In this document: positions 1 to 6,384 of the stretch, piece after piece | How positions within the stretch are numbered: position 1 is the first letter of the stretch | Layout of the letters: each line of letters opens with the position of its first letter | Source: an uncultured Lachnobacterium sp. | GTDB taxonomy: Bacteria > Bacillota > Clostridia > Lachnospirales > Lachnospiraceae | Length of the DNA stretch: 10,223 nt | Assembly: GCA_937889225.1 (NCBI GenBank) | Contig: CALAST010000029.1 | Location: 1-10,223 of the forward strand | Reading direction: 5' to 3' | Made by a program: the position numbers and the translations under genes | Notes under the pieces: model-generated | The model's input: only the letters and a program-made list of their open reading frames with translations | Databases searched by the model: none | Told to the model about the DNA's origin: nothing

Positions 1-435
1 TGGTAATTCTTCATCAATTCCGTCTGGAATATTCATGAAGCCATCTCCAGCTGCTTGGCTTGGTGATGGTTTATCTGCCGGAACGTATCCACCATAATTT
101 CCTTCGCTGGAAGACGATTTGCTTTCTGCGAATTCCACGTTTTCTACAACAACGTCAGTAGTATATACACGCTGTCCGTCTTTATTGGTGTAGCTGCCAG
201 TCTGAATGCGACCTTCTGTCACAAACTTGGTGCCTTTACGGCCAAATCTTTCAAAAAATTCTGCTGTTTTTCCAAAAGCAACACAGTTAATAAAATCTGT
301 TGACTGGTCATTGTCACGCTTAAAACGACGGTCTACTGCTAATGTAAATCTTGCAACTGCTGTAGAACTATCGCCCTGTGAATATCTCACTTCAGCGTCT
401 CTTGTTAAACGTCCCATAAGTATTACTTTATTCAT
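1..435 (-). CDS. ssb: Single-stranded DNA-binding protein SSB (3' end just cut off)
   Basis: SSB coats single-stranded DNA in replication, recombination and repair and recruits partner proteins through its acidic C-terminal tip. The 145 visible codons start MNKVILMGRLTRDAEVRYS, a typical OB-fold beginning, followed by FINCVAFGKTAEFFERFGRKG and a VEFAESK end of the fold near residue 105. A Gly/Ser/Pro-rich linker leads to the acidic tail DGIDEELP. The last visible codon at base 1 is Pro, so probably only a final Phe and the stop lie outside, giving the classic DEELPF tip. The ATG at 433-435 is preceded by an AGAGGAAA ribosome binding site. It follows rpsF by 20 bases and has no promoter of its own visible, so it should be co-transcribed with rpsF; rpsR would be expected next, outside the window. 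Confidence 0.97.
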   Translation of the reverse strand, partial: MNKVILMGRLTRDAEVRYSQGDSSTAVARFTLAVDRRFKRDNDQSTDFINCVAFGKTAEFFERFGRKGTKFVTEGRIQTGSYTNKDGQRVYTTDVVVENVEFAESKSSSSEGNYGGYVPADKPSPSQAAGDGFMNIPDGIDEELP

Positions 436-455
436 ACGATTTCCTCTTTTCTATT

Positions 456-746
456 CTATGCCTCGTCTTTTCTAACGCATAAGAAACGAAGAACATTGTC
501 CATGATACGAACGTCCTGTTCTACTAAAGCCGGAACATTAGATTCTGCTTCGAACTGAATGAAATAGTAGAAACCTTCTGTCTGTTTCTGAATTTCGTAA
601 GCTAATTTTTTCTTACCCCATTCTTCTACTTCAGATACAACACCGCCTGCACGAGTAACATACTCTTTTGCTTTTTCTACAGTTGCTGTTCTCGCATCAT
701 CTTCGATCTTTGCACTAACAACGAGTGCTAATTCATATTTGTTCAT
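456..746 (-). CDS. rpsF: 30S ribosomal protein S6
   Basis: S6 binds the central domain of 16S rRNA as a heterodimer with S18 in the 30S platform. The 96-residue product is full length for bacterial S6. It shows the opening MNKYELALVVSAKI, the strand segment GGVVSEVEEWGKKKLAYEI (residues 34-52), the aromatic run GFYYFIQFEA and the closing DVRIMDNVLRFLCVR. The start has a strong AAGGAGGT ribosome binding site about 8 bases upstream. It is the first gene of the rpsF-ssb(-rpsR) operon and has a well-formed promoter at 823-851. The roughly 70-base leader contains a small hairpin (774-793). S6:S18 autoregulation through the leader is known in many bacteria, but I do not see the CCG-bulge consensus of that leader here. 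Confidence 0.98.
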   Translation of the reverse strand: MNKYELALVVSAKIEDDARTATVEKAKEYVTRAGGVVSEVEEWGKKKLAYEIQKQTEGFYYFIQFEAESNVPALVEQDVRIMDNVLRFLCVRKDEA

Positions 747-773
747 GCGAATTTACCTCCTTTTGGTCTCTGG

Positions 774-793
774 CTCACAAATCATTTTGTGAA
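774..793 (-). other. Hairpin in the rpsF 5' leader
   Basis: On the minus strand TTCACAAA, loop ATGA, then TTTGTGAG form a 7-bp stem plus one G-T closing pair. It sits between the inferred rpsF transcription start near 815 and the rpsF ribosome binding site, so it is transcribed in the leader. It could protect the mRNA 5' end or affect translation. It does not show the conserved S6:S18-binding leader motif, and no poly-U tract follows, so it is not a terminator. Confidence 0.4.
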
Positions 794-822
794 CAAGGAA
801 TTTTAATATACCACGAGAATAA

Positions 823-851
823 ATGTTATCACGTTTTTCCCCAGTATGCAA
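823..851 (-). promoter_or_regulatory. Sigma-A promoter of rpsF-ssb
   Basis: Minus strand: -35 TTGCAT at 846-851, a 17-base spacer and -10 TAACAT at 823-828. The -35 box lies 8 bases beyond the DUF951 stop codon. The predicted start near 815 leaves a leader of about 70 bases before the rpsF ATG. The spacer is optimal and each box differs from consensus at one or two positions. Confidence 0.7.
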
Positions 852-858
852 GCATTTT

Positions 859-1047
859 TTACGATTTTTTTAATTCTTTTGTGTTTTTTTCCACGAGCTT
901 GCGAGCAATCATAATTTGATGTCCGCAACCAATGCATTTTAATCGGAAATCTGCACCTACACGCAATATTTCCCACTCAAAACTACCACATGGATGTTTC
1001 TTTTTTAATTTTACAATATCCCCTACTTCGTACTCTAATTTCTCCAT
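859..1047 (-). CDS. DUF951 small zinc-ribbon-like protein (YyzM type)
   Basis: This 62-residue protein belongs to the DUF951 family, which includes Bacillus YyzM; its function is not known. The sequence shows the family signature: an SH3-like basic start EVGDIVKLKKKHPCG, then W25, RVGADFRLKC, CIGCGH (38-43) and IMIARK. Cys20, Cys38 and Cys41 with His18 or His43 could bind a metal, as an inference from spacing. The ATG at 1045-1047 is preceded by a GAGGGAAAGG ribosome binding site. It lies directly upstream of rpsF, in the same general neighbourhood as in Bacillus, where yyzM is near yyaF, rpsF and ssb, but ychF/yyaF is absent here. I found no convincing promoter between this gene and the tRNA. 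No terminator separates it from rpsF, so its transcripts could run into that operon. Confidence 0.88.
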   Translation of the reverse strand: MEKLEYEVGDIVKLKKKHPCGSFEWEILRVGADFRLKCIGCGHQIMIARKLVEKNTKELKKS

Positions 1048-1207
1048 AATCTAAACCTTTCCCTCGTAACCTAAAATTCCTAAGTTTTACTGATTACTGC
1101 ACAAAACGACATTCTAAATCTACCTTGCATAGATTCTTGCAAACACAAGCTGTTTTGTTGCTCCACATGCGTCAAGCGGATACATCATCCTAAAATAACT
1201 AATTCCA

Positions 1208-1254
1208 AAAATAACCCACTTTCAACTGCATCTCCAGTCTAAAAGTGGGTTATT
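1208..1254 (-). terminator. Intrinsic terminator of the tRNA-fMet gene
   Basis: On the minus strand, AATAACCCACTTT (1242-1254) pairs perfectly over 13 bp with AAAGTGGGTTATT (1210-1222), across a 19-base loop, and a short T-run (TTTTT including the stem end) follows. It begins six bases beyond the tRNA 3' end at 1260, which is where a monocistronic tRNA terminator is expected. The U-tract is short, so some readthrough toward the DUF951 gene is possible. Confidence 0.75.
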
Positions 1255-1259
1255 AGTAG

Positions 1260-1333
1260 TTGCGGGGACAGGATTTGAACCTGCGACCTCCGGGTTATGA
1301 GCCCGACGAGCTTCCGGACTGCTCTACCCCGCT
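1260..1333 (-). tRNA. Initiator tRNA-fMet (anticodon CAT)
   Basis: A 74-base tRNA folds completely. Acceptor pairs 2-71 to 7-66 are all G-C. The D stem is GAGC/GCTC and the T stem is GCAGG/CCTGT with one wobble. The anticodon loop is CTCATAA, with CAT at 1297-1299. Initiator identity is shown by three consecutive G-C pairs (GGG/CCC) below the anticodon loop, the A11-T24 pair, the 17a-containing D loop and an unpaired 1-72 position (A1, A72). The discriminator is A73 (1260) and is followed by CTA, so CCA is not encoded and must be added after transcription. It has its own consensus promoter and terminator and appears to be monocistronic. Confidence 0.97.
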
Positions 1334-1347
1334 TCAATGTTATGTTT

Positions 1348-1376
1348 ATTATAAGTCTTCTTCCTTAAAATGTCAA
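1348..1376 (-). promoter_or_regulatory. Perfect consensus sigma-A promoter of tRNA-fMet
   Basis: Minus strand: TTGACA at 1371-1376, exactly 17 bases, then TATAAT at 1348-1353. This is a full match to the housekeeping consensus. Transcription should begin near 1341, leaving only about 8 bases to be removed before the mature tRNA 5' end at 1333. The strength suits a tRNA needed for every initiation event. Confidence 0.9.
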
Positions 1377-1560
1377 ATCCCATTTTCTAATTTTATTATA
1401 TGTATTTTCTTTTATTCTATACATATTTGCTAAAATTAAGAAATAAATCTTCCAAACACACTTGTTCGTTTTCTCTTATTACGCTTATTCATATGGCATA
1501 ATGCCTAAAATAAGGCATTTCCATTTCTTAATTTTTTCTAAAGTTCTATTTGTTATTTCC
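1377..1560. other. AT-rich divergent spacer with a GGCAT/ATGCC repeat
   Basis: No gene is visible between the tRNA promoter and the DUF885 promoter. The one structured element is at 1495-1519: GGCAT, A, ATGCC forms an odd-centred palindrome, and ATGCCT, AAAATA, AGGCAT forms a 6-7-bp hairpin. The middle ATGCC can pair with either neighbour. It lies about 45-65 bases upstream of the DUF885 -35 box and over 115 bases upstream of the tRNA promoter, so an operator role would more likely concern the lipoprotein gene. This is an inference from position only. Confidence 0.35.
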
Positions 1561-1590
1561 TTTACATAAACTAATCTAAGACGTTATAAT
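1561..1590 (+). promoter_or_regulatory. Sigma-A promoter of the DUF885 lipoprotein gene
   Basis: TTTACA at 1561-1566, an 18-base spacer, and a perfect TATAAT at 1585-1590. Transcription should start near 1597. That leaves only about 9 bases before an ATG at 1606 but about 33 bases before the TTG at 1630, which supports the TTG as the true start. Confidence 0.75.
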
Positions 1591-1629
1591 AGGTACAAAT
1601 CCAATATGAATATAGAAATGAGGTATTTT

Positions 1630-3381
1630 TTGAAAAAACATATTTATAAACCAATTTTACCTGTTTTATTAACGTGTTCCCTTATGCTTTGTTTCCTTAC
1701 GGGCTGCAATCGTCCGGAAAGTTTTGAAGAATTTACAGAAAATTTGTTTTTAGATGAAGTAACTGCCAATACCATCAATCTTCATTACACCCTCGAAAAT
1801 CCCGAAAGTTATGGCATTTCCAATTATGATATTTCTTTGGGTGATTTTTCGAAAAAAGCCAGACAAAAAAGTTATGAGTCCTTGCAGGAAACAAAACTTA
1901 CGCTGCTTACTTATCCATATCTTTCACTTTCCAAAGAAGAACAGCTTACTTATGACATTCTAAGTGATTATCTGGATACACAAATCAATCTCTATCCATA
2001 TGAATTATATGCCGAACCGCTTGCTGCATACAATGGCTTACATACGGAACTTCCGATTTTATTTGCAGAATATGAATTTCATTCGGAACAAGATGTAAAA
2101 GATTACTTAAAGCTGCTTTCTCTTACCAAAGAGTATTTTAAGCAGATTCTTGATTTTGAGAAAGAAAAATCGGAAAGCGGACTTTTCATGTCGGATGAAT
2201 TATGTCAAGCTGTCATTGACAGCTGTGAATCTTTTTTGGAAAATCCATCCGAACATTATTTGCTTACCACATTTGAAAACCGATTAAATGAAGTAGATGG
2301 CCTTTCAGAAAAGAAAAAAACATCTTATATAGAAAAAAACAAACAAGCATTAGAAGGCTATGTGTTTCCCGCATATGAGCTAATGATAGAAGAACTGAAC
2401 CAACTTTTGGGAACAGGAAAAAATGAGCTCGGACTATGTTATTATGAAAATGGAAAAGATTATTATGAACGTTTGGTATATTCTTTAACGGGTTGTTCTG
2501 ATACGATTGATGAAATTTACAATCGTATCAATGCGAAATGCTTTGATGATTTAATCGTATGTGCGGATTTACAGGATAAGGACAGTTCTATTTTAGAAAA
2601 ATGCAATGGTTTAGAATGGGAAATGTCGTCCCCTGAAGAAATGCTTTCTCTTTTACAGGAAAACATGTTATCTGAGTTTCCTGAAATTGCAGAAGTTTCG
2701 TGTACGGTTGATTATATTGACCCATGTTTGGAAGAATACCTTGCCCCTGCATTTTATATTGTAGCTCCAATTGACAATTATGTGGAAAACCGTATCTTTT
2801 TAAATGATTCTGCATCACATTCGGATATCTATGCCTTTACTACTATGGCACATGAAGGCTATCCGGGACATTTGTACCAAACAGTTATGACCTATGAGCA
2901 TGGCTATGAATCGGTTCGCAGCATTTTAGATTATACGGGATTTGTAGAAGGATGGGCAACATACGTGGAAATGATGTCCTACTATTATGCAGGATTAAAC
3001 GAAGATATTGCTTCTATGCTTTCCCATAATCAGTCGGCAACTTTAAGCCTATATGCCACATCCGATATTGGAATTCATTATTATGGCTGGACAAATGAAG
3101 ATATGTACAAATTTTGGAATTCTTATGGAATTACCGATGAAGATATTATTGATGAAATTACCCGAATCATTTTATCTGACCCGGGCAATTATCTTAGCTA
3201 TTATGTTGGTTATTTAGAATTTCTGGATTTAAAAACTTATGCAAAGACCACATTAGGCAGCGAATATTCCACAATTAAATTCCATCGCACCCTTTTGGAT
3301 ATTGGTCCTGCACCATTTGATATTGTAGAAAAATACTTTGAAAGCTATTATTCACTCCAAACAGAATCTACAATTGATTGA
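1630..3381 (+). CDS. DUF885 family metallopeptidase-like lipoprotein
   Basis: This is a predicted secreted lipoprotein with the DUF885 fold, a family resembling zinc metallopeptidases whose substrates are largely unknown. I place the start at TTG 1630: it has the ribosome binding site TGAGGT at 1619-1624 with 5 bases spacing, and gives a standard lipoprotein signal, MKKHIYKPILPVLLTCSLML then LCFLTGC (lipobox LTGC). The ATG at 1606 has no ribosome binding site and lies close to the transcription start. The protein is 583 residues from TTG. The likely metal site is AHEGYPGHLYQ, with His408 and Glu409 (TTG numbering), and the downstream glutamate motif FVEGWATYVE has Glu440. It stands alone on the plus strand, convergent with capA and overlapping it by 34 bases, and ends just before a terminator at 3401. 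Peptide uptake or cell-surface peptide trimming is a guess. Confidence 0.88.
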   Translation: MKKHIYKPILPVLLTCSLMLCFLTGCNRPESFEEFTENLFLDEVTANTINLHYTLENPESYGISNYDISLGDFSKKARQKSYESLQETKLTLLTYPYLSLSKEEQLTYDILSDYLDTQINLYPYELYAEPLAAYNGLHTELPILFAEYEFHSEQDVKDYLKLLSLTKEYFKQILDFEKEKSESGLFMSDELCQAVIDSCESFLENPSEHYLLTTFENRLNEVDGLSEKKKTSYIEKNKQALEGYVFPAYELMIEELNQLLGTGKNELGLCYYENGKDYYERLVYSLTGCSDTIDEIYNRINAKCFDDLIVCADLQDKDSSILEKCNGLEWEMSSPEEMLSLLQENMLSEFPEIAEVSCTVDYIDPCLEEYLAPAFYIVAPIDNYVENRIFLNDSASHSDIYAFTTMAHEGYPGHLYQTVMTYEHGYESVRSILDYTGFVEGWATYVEMMSYYYAGLNEDIASMLSHNQSATLSLYATSDIGIHYYGWTNEDMYKFWNSYGITDEDIIDEITRIILSDPGNYLSYYVGYLEFLDLKTYAKTTLGSEYSTIKFHRTLLDIGPAPFDIVEKYFESYYSLQTESTID

Positions 3382-4595
3382 CAAAGTTCTTTGGAAAACT
3401 CCGAATCCTGACTTAGGATTCGGTTTTCTTTTGCCATTTCTTCTGTATAATCCTCTAAATAGTAAACGCTATAAGCATCACCAATGCCTACATGACAGAC
3501 AATCGGAACTACGCCATACTCTAAAATTTCTACCTTACCGGTATCATTATTTCTTGCAACAGTAACATCGGCAATACCTCCTACCATACGATTTGTTACA
3601 CCATGTCCGGTAGAAGATGTTCCATTGACAAAATTGCCAAGCGAATAATAAACAAGCATTTTATTGCCATTTTCATGGGTTACCCATTCAATCGGTTCGA
3701 TTACATGAGGATGTGCACCCAATACTAAGTCTACTCCATATTCTACAAAAATTTCGCTCCAGCGTTTCTGTTCAGAAGAAATGCCTAAATTATATTCCGT
3801 TCCCCAATGTGGGCAAAGAATCGTAAAATCTGCAATTTCCTCTGCTTTTTTGATATCTTCAATTATCTGCTCTTTATCCATCAAGTTTACCAAATATGGC
3901 ATGGAAGATGGAACGGAAATACCATTTGTACCATAAGTATAGTTTAATACTGCAATTTTCATTCCCTTATCTTCATATATATAAATGTTATCCTGTTGCT
4001 CGGCATTCTCATATATACCTACCACACCAATCTCAGGATATGTCGTATTCCAATAATTTAAACAATTTAAAACCGCATTGCTCCCTCTGTCTAAAGTATG
4101 ATTTGTAGCTTGCAAAATCACATCAAATCCCGCATTTACTTCCGCATCAGCTAGTGCATATGGCGAATTGAAACAAGGATATCCTGTATATCCGTATTTT
4201 TCACCACCCATAATGGTTTCCTGATTGACAATTGCCATATCTGCATCTGTAATAAACTCTTTTACATTTGCAAACAAATGGTCAAAATTATAACTTCCAT
4301 CCTCCTGCAAACCTGAATCTATGATTTTGGTGTGCATCAGCATATCTCCCACCATTACAATCTGCAATTCTTCCGGTTGTAATTCCTCACCCGGTGCAAG
4401 TTCTTCCATTCTTGAAAAACTTGTTTCGATTCGTTCCAAATTTTTCGGCTTCTCTGTCTTTTCTATTGGTTCTTGTTTGTCTTCAATCAACCCAACTATT
4501 GCTACAAACAGAAAAAGAAATAACAATATTTTTAAAATACCTTTTCTATATTTGCGGTATTTATTTTGTGATTTGCTCGATATTTTTTCTTTCAT
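3348..4595 (-). CDS. CapA-family (PGA_cap) membrane-anchored metallophosphatase-like protein
   Basis: This 415-residue protein is related to CapA/PgsA, proteins needed for poly-gamma-glutamate capsule export; stand-alone family members are common in Clostridia and mostly uncharacterised. A basic N-terminus is followed by one membrane helix at about residues 19-37 without a signal-peptidase or lipobox site, so the domain probably sits outside, anchored. A charged linker leads to the calcineurin-like domain: VGDMLMH (82-88, Asp84 and His88), VNQET (123-127), ATNHTLDRG (163-171), CPHWGTEY (261-268) and LGAHPHVIEP (292-301). These are the expected metal-ligand positions. The start has AAGGA about 10 bases upstream. 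It follows rsmI by 26 bases with no terminator between, so it is likely co-transcribed. No capB, capC or ligase gene is near, so a capsule role is not supported here. Confidence 0.9.
   Translation of the reverse strand: MKEKISSKSQNKYRKYRKGILKILLFLFLFVAIVGLIEDKQEPIEKTEKPKNLERIETSFSRMEELAPGEELQPEELQIVMVGDMLMHTKIIDSGLQEDGSYNFDHLFANVKEFITDADMAIVNQETIMGGEKYGYTGYPCFNSPYALADAEVNAGFDVILQATNHTLDRGSNAVLNCLNYWNTTYPEIGVVGIYENAEQQDNIYIYEDKGMKIAVLNYTYGTNGISVPSSMPYLVNLMDKEQIIEDIKKAEEIADFTILCPHWGTEYNLGISSEQKRWSEIFVEYGVDLVLGAHPHVIEPIEWVTHENGNKMLVYYSLGNFVNGTSSTGHGVTNRMVGGIADVTVARNNDTGKVEILEYGVVPIVCHVGIGDAYSVYYLEDYTEEMAKENRILSQDSEFSKELCQSIVDSVWSE
3401..3432 (+). terminator. Intrinsic terminator of the DUF885 gene, inside capA
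   Basis: CCGAATCCT (3401-3409), a GACTT loop, AGGATTCGG (3415-3423), then TTTTCTTTT. The stem is a perfect 9 bp and can be lengthened by pairing the preceding GAAAA with TTTTC. It starts 19 bases after the DUF885 stop codon. The whole element lies within the antisense 3' end of capA, encoding part of the capA C-terminus. On the opposite strand the same stem is followed by only AGTTTTCC, so termination should be weaker there. Confidence 0.85.
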
Positions 4596-4621
4596 ATTTA
4601 TTTTATCCTTACATATATCTC

Positions 4622-5461
4622 TTATATTATCAAAGAATTATAAATATCCCTCTTGCTCACACCACGGTCTTTTGCAACCAGCTTCATCGCTTCTTTTCGA
4701 GCAATCCCCTGACTTTCATAGTGTGCCATATGTTCCTCAATCGACATGGCTTCCCAAAAGCTTTGTTTTTCTTTTTCGACTTCTTCTCTCGTTTTTCCAC
4801 AAATAACAAGCACAAATTCGCCTCGTGGTTCTCGTTCTTCATAATAAGATAAAAGGGAAGAAAATGTTGTCTGCATTTTTTCTTCATATTTTTTGGTAAG
4901 CTCTCTACACACCGTAAGCTCCCTGTCGCCTAATGCATCCATTAATTCTTTTACCGTTTTTAAAAGATGATGTGGTGCTTCATATAAAATAATTGTTCTG
5001 GTTTCATTCTTTAATTCTTCTAATATGGCAGCTCTTTCTTTTTTATCCTTTGGTAAAAATGCCTCGAAGGCAAAACGTCTTGTAGAACGACCTGACATGG
5101 TAAGTGCGGTAATACAAGCTGCTGCTCCCGGAAGTGAAGTGACTTCTATGCCATTTTCATAACAGATACGCACAATATCTTCTCCCGGGTCAGAAATTCC
5201 CGGTGTTCCGGCATCGGTAATCAAAGCAATATTCTTTCCTTCTTTTAACTTTTCCACCAACTGATATGCCTTTTCAATTTTATTGAATTCATGATAACTT
5301 GTCATAGGGGTTTTAATCTCAAAATGATTTAACAGCTTTATGGAATTTCTTGTATCTTCCGCAGCAATTAAATCCACTTCCTTTAATGTACGAAGCACAC
5401 GAAATGTAATATCTTCCAGATTTCCAATCGGTGTCGCACATAAATATAATGTTCCTACCAT
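4622..5461 (-). CDS. rsmI: 16S rRNA (cytidine-1402-2'-O)-methyltransferase RsmI
   Basis: RsmI uses S-adenosylmethionine to methylate the 2'-OH of C1402 in the decoding centre of 16S rRNA. The 279-residue product has the tetrapyrrole-methylase-type fold with family motifs in order: LYLCATPIGNLEDIT (5-19), AAEDTR (33-38), DAGTPGISDPG (83-93), the SAM-site loop SLPGAAA (109-115), and LYEAPHHL. The C-terminal helical region with KEAMKLVAKDRGVSKRDIY is also typical of RsmI. The ATG at 5459-5461 has an AGGAGA ribosome binding site with 7 bases spacing. It corresponds to Bacillus yabC, which likewise follows yabB. A 167-base gap separates it from the methyltransferase gene; the GIY-YIG gene yazA that often sits there is missing. 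Confidence 0.97.
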   Translation of the reverse strand: MVGTLYLCATPIGNLEDITFRVLRTLKEVDLIAAEDTRNSIKLLNHFEIKTPMTSYHEFNKIEKAYQLVEKLKEGKNIALITDAGTPGISDPGEDIVRICYENGIEVTSLPGAAACITALTMSGRSTRRFAFEAFLPKDKKERAAILEELKNETRTIILYEAPHHLLKTVKELMDALGDRELTVCRELTKKYEEKMQTTFSSLLSYYEEREPRGEFVLVICGKTREEVEKEKQSFWEAMSIEEHMAHYESQGIARKEAMKLVAKDRGVSKRDIYNSLII

Positions 5462-5628
5462 TTTTCTTCTCCTAATTTCTTATCTTGGCATTCCCTATTC
5501 TATAAATAAAGAATTATAATTGTTTGTTCTCTAACACTCTAATTCCTCAAATGTCAAATTTGAACAGTAACCAATACAAAATATACTCTGAGTAAATTTT
5601 TCTCAATATATGGAACTCATGTTATTTA
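5462..5628. other. Spacer between the tRNA methyltransferase gene and rsmI
   Basis: No gene and no convincing terminator are visible. On the minus strand there is a TATAAT at 5513-5518, about 50 bases before the rsmI start, so a separate rsmI promoter is possible; the matching -35 region is poor (TTAGAG at 18 bases). A good TTGACA at 5552-5557 is 33 bases from that box and cannot pair with it. A short repeat TCAAAT/ATTTGA overlaps the TTGACA. This position is occupied by yazA in Bacillus. Confidence 0.35.
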
Positions 5629-6384
5629 TCAATATCCATATATATCATAAATTTCAGATGTATAAACACCCTCTTTTTGATAAACTATCAACGGTTTTTC
5701 CACAGTAAGGCGTGGTTTTCCACCGCGAAGTCCTTCTATCAACACCATATTTGGCTCTTTGTCCACATAAGGATATACAAGTCGCATCCTCTTTGGTTCA
5801 ATCCGATATTCTACCATTTTGCTAAAAATTTCTGCCAATCGAAATGGGCGATGTACCATGTAAAATCTTCCCTGTGGCTTTAATATGCGAGCACTTTCCC
5901 GCAAAATATCATCTAAATTGCATAGTACTTCATGTCTTGCAATCGCCTTGGCATCTGCCGGATTTTTCAAACCATGGTCATCAATCATATAAGGAGGATT
6001 TGTTGTAATTACATCAAAAGAAGATGCTCCAAATATATTTGAAGCATCTTTGATATCTCCTGTCACAATCGATATCTTCTCCTGCAATCCGTTCATATTC
6101 ACACTTCTTTGTGCCATATCTGCACTTTCCGGCTGAATTTCCAATCCTGTAAAGTGTTTTCCTTTTGTTTTTGCCTCTAACAAAATCGGAATAATGCCTG
6201 TTCCCGTTCCTAAGTCTAATGCTCTCTCATTTGGCTTTACTTTTGCAAATCCTGAAAGCAGCACAGCATCCATCCCAAAACAAAATCTTCCCGGATTTTG
6301 AATGATATAATATCCGTTTCTATGGAGTTCATCTATTCTTTCATTCTCCAGAATTATAGTCCCGTTTTTTTCTATTCTTTCCAA
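5629..6384 (-). CDS. TrmN6/YabB-type tRNA1(Val) (adenine-37-N6)-methyltransferase
   Basis: A class I SAM-dependent methyltransferase of the YabB/TrmN6 family, which methylates N6 of adenine 37 in the anticodon loop of a valine tRNA in E. coli. Family signatures, numbered from the TTG: ERIDELHRNGYYIIQNP near the start, CFGMDAVLLSGFA (35-47), SAM-binding LDLGTGTG (56-63) and the amino-methylation motif TTNPPY (127-132). The start is uncertain. An ATG at 6432 would overlap ricT by 92 bases, and ATGs at 6408 and 6405 by 68 and 65. All have weak upstream sites. I favour TTG at 6384 because AAGGA lies 10 bases upstream and homology begins only about 14 residues later. The product is then 251 residues (267 from the first ATG). 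The overlap with ricT implies translational coupling. The tRNA target here is inferred from the family. Confidence 0.88.
   Translation of the reverse strand: MERIEKNGTIILENERIDELHRNGYYIIQNPGRFCFGMDAVLLSGFAKVKPNERALDLGTGTGIIPILLEAKTKGKHFTGLEIQPESADMAQRSVNMNGLQEKISIVTGDIKDASNIFGASSFDVITTNPPYMIDDHGLKNPADAKAIARHEVLCNLDDILRESARILKPQGRFYMVHRPFRLAEIFSKMVEYRIEPKRMRLVYPYVDKEPNMVLIEGLRGGKPRLTVEKPLIVYQKEGVYTSEIYDIYGY

Noticed and set aside
206..475. Plus-strand 89-codon frame
   Set aside because: Opposite ssb and the end of rpsF, both certain genes; no ribosome binding site.
747..815. S6:S18-binding autoregulatory leader in front of rpsF
   Set aside because: Only a simple hairpin is present; the conserved bulged CCG motif of that leader was not found by eye.
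4321..4852. Two open frames of 152 and 161 codons on the plus strand
   Set aside because: They lie antisense to rsmI and capA, which are clearly recognised, and lack ribosome binding sites; their Phe/Leu/Ser-rich content is typical of reversed Lys/Glu-rich coding sequence.
5513..5557. TTGACA and TATAAT upstream of rsmI as a promoter
   Set aside because: The boxes are 33 bases apart, far beyond the 16-18 needed, so they cannot form one promoter.
5559..5571. 11-base match GTTACTGTTCA shared between the rsmI upstream spacer and the palindrome at 10127-10137
   Set aside because: A match of this length is expected several times by chance between all positions of a 10-kb AT-rich window.
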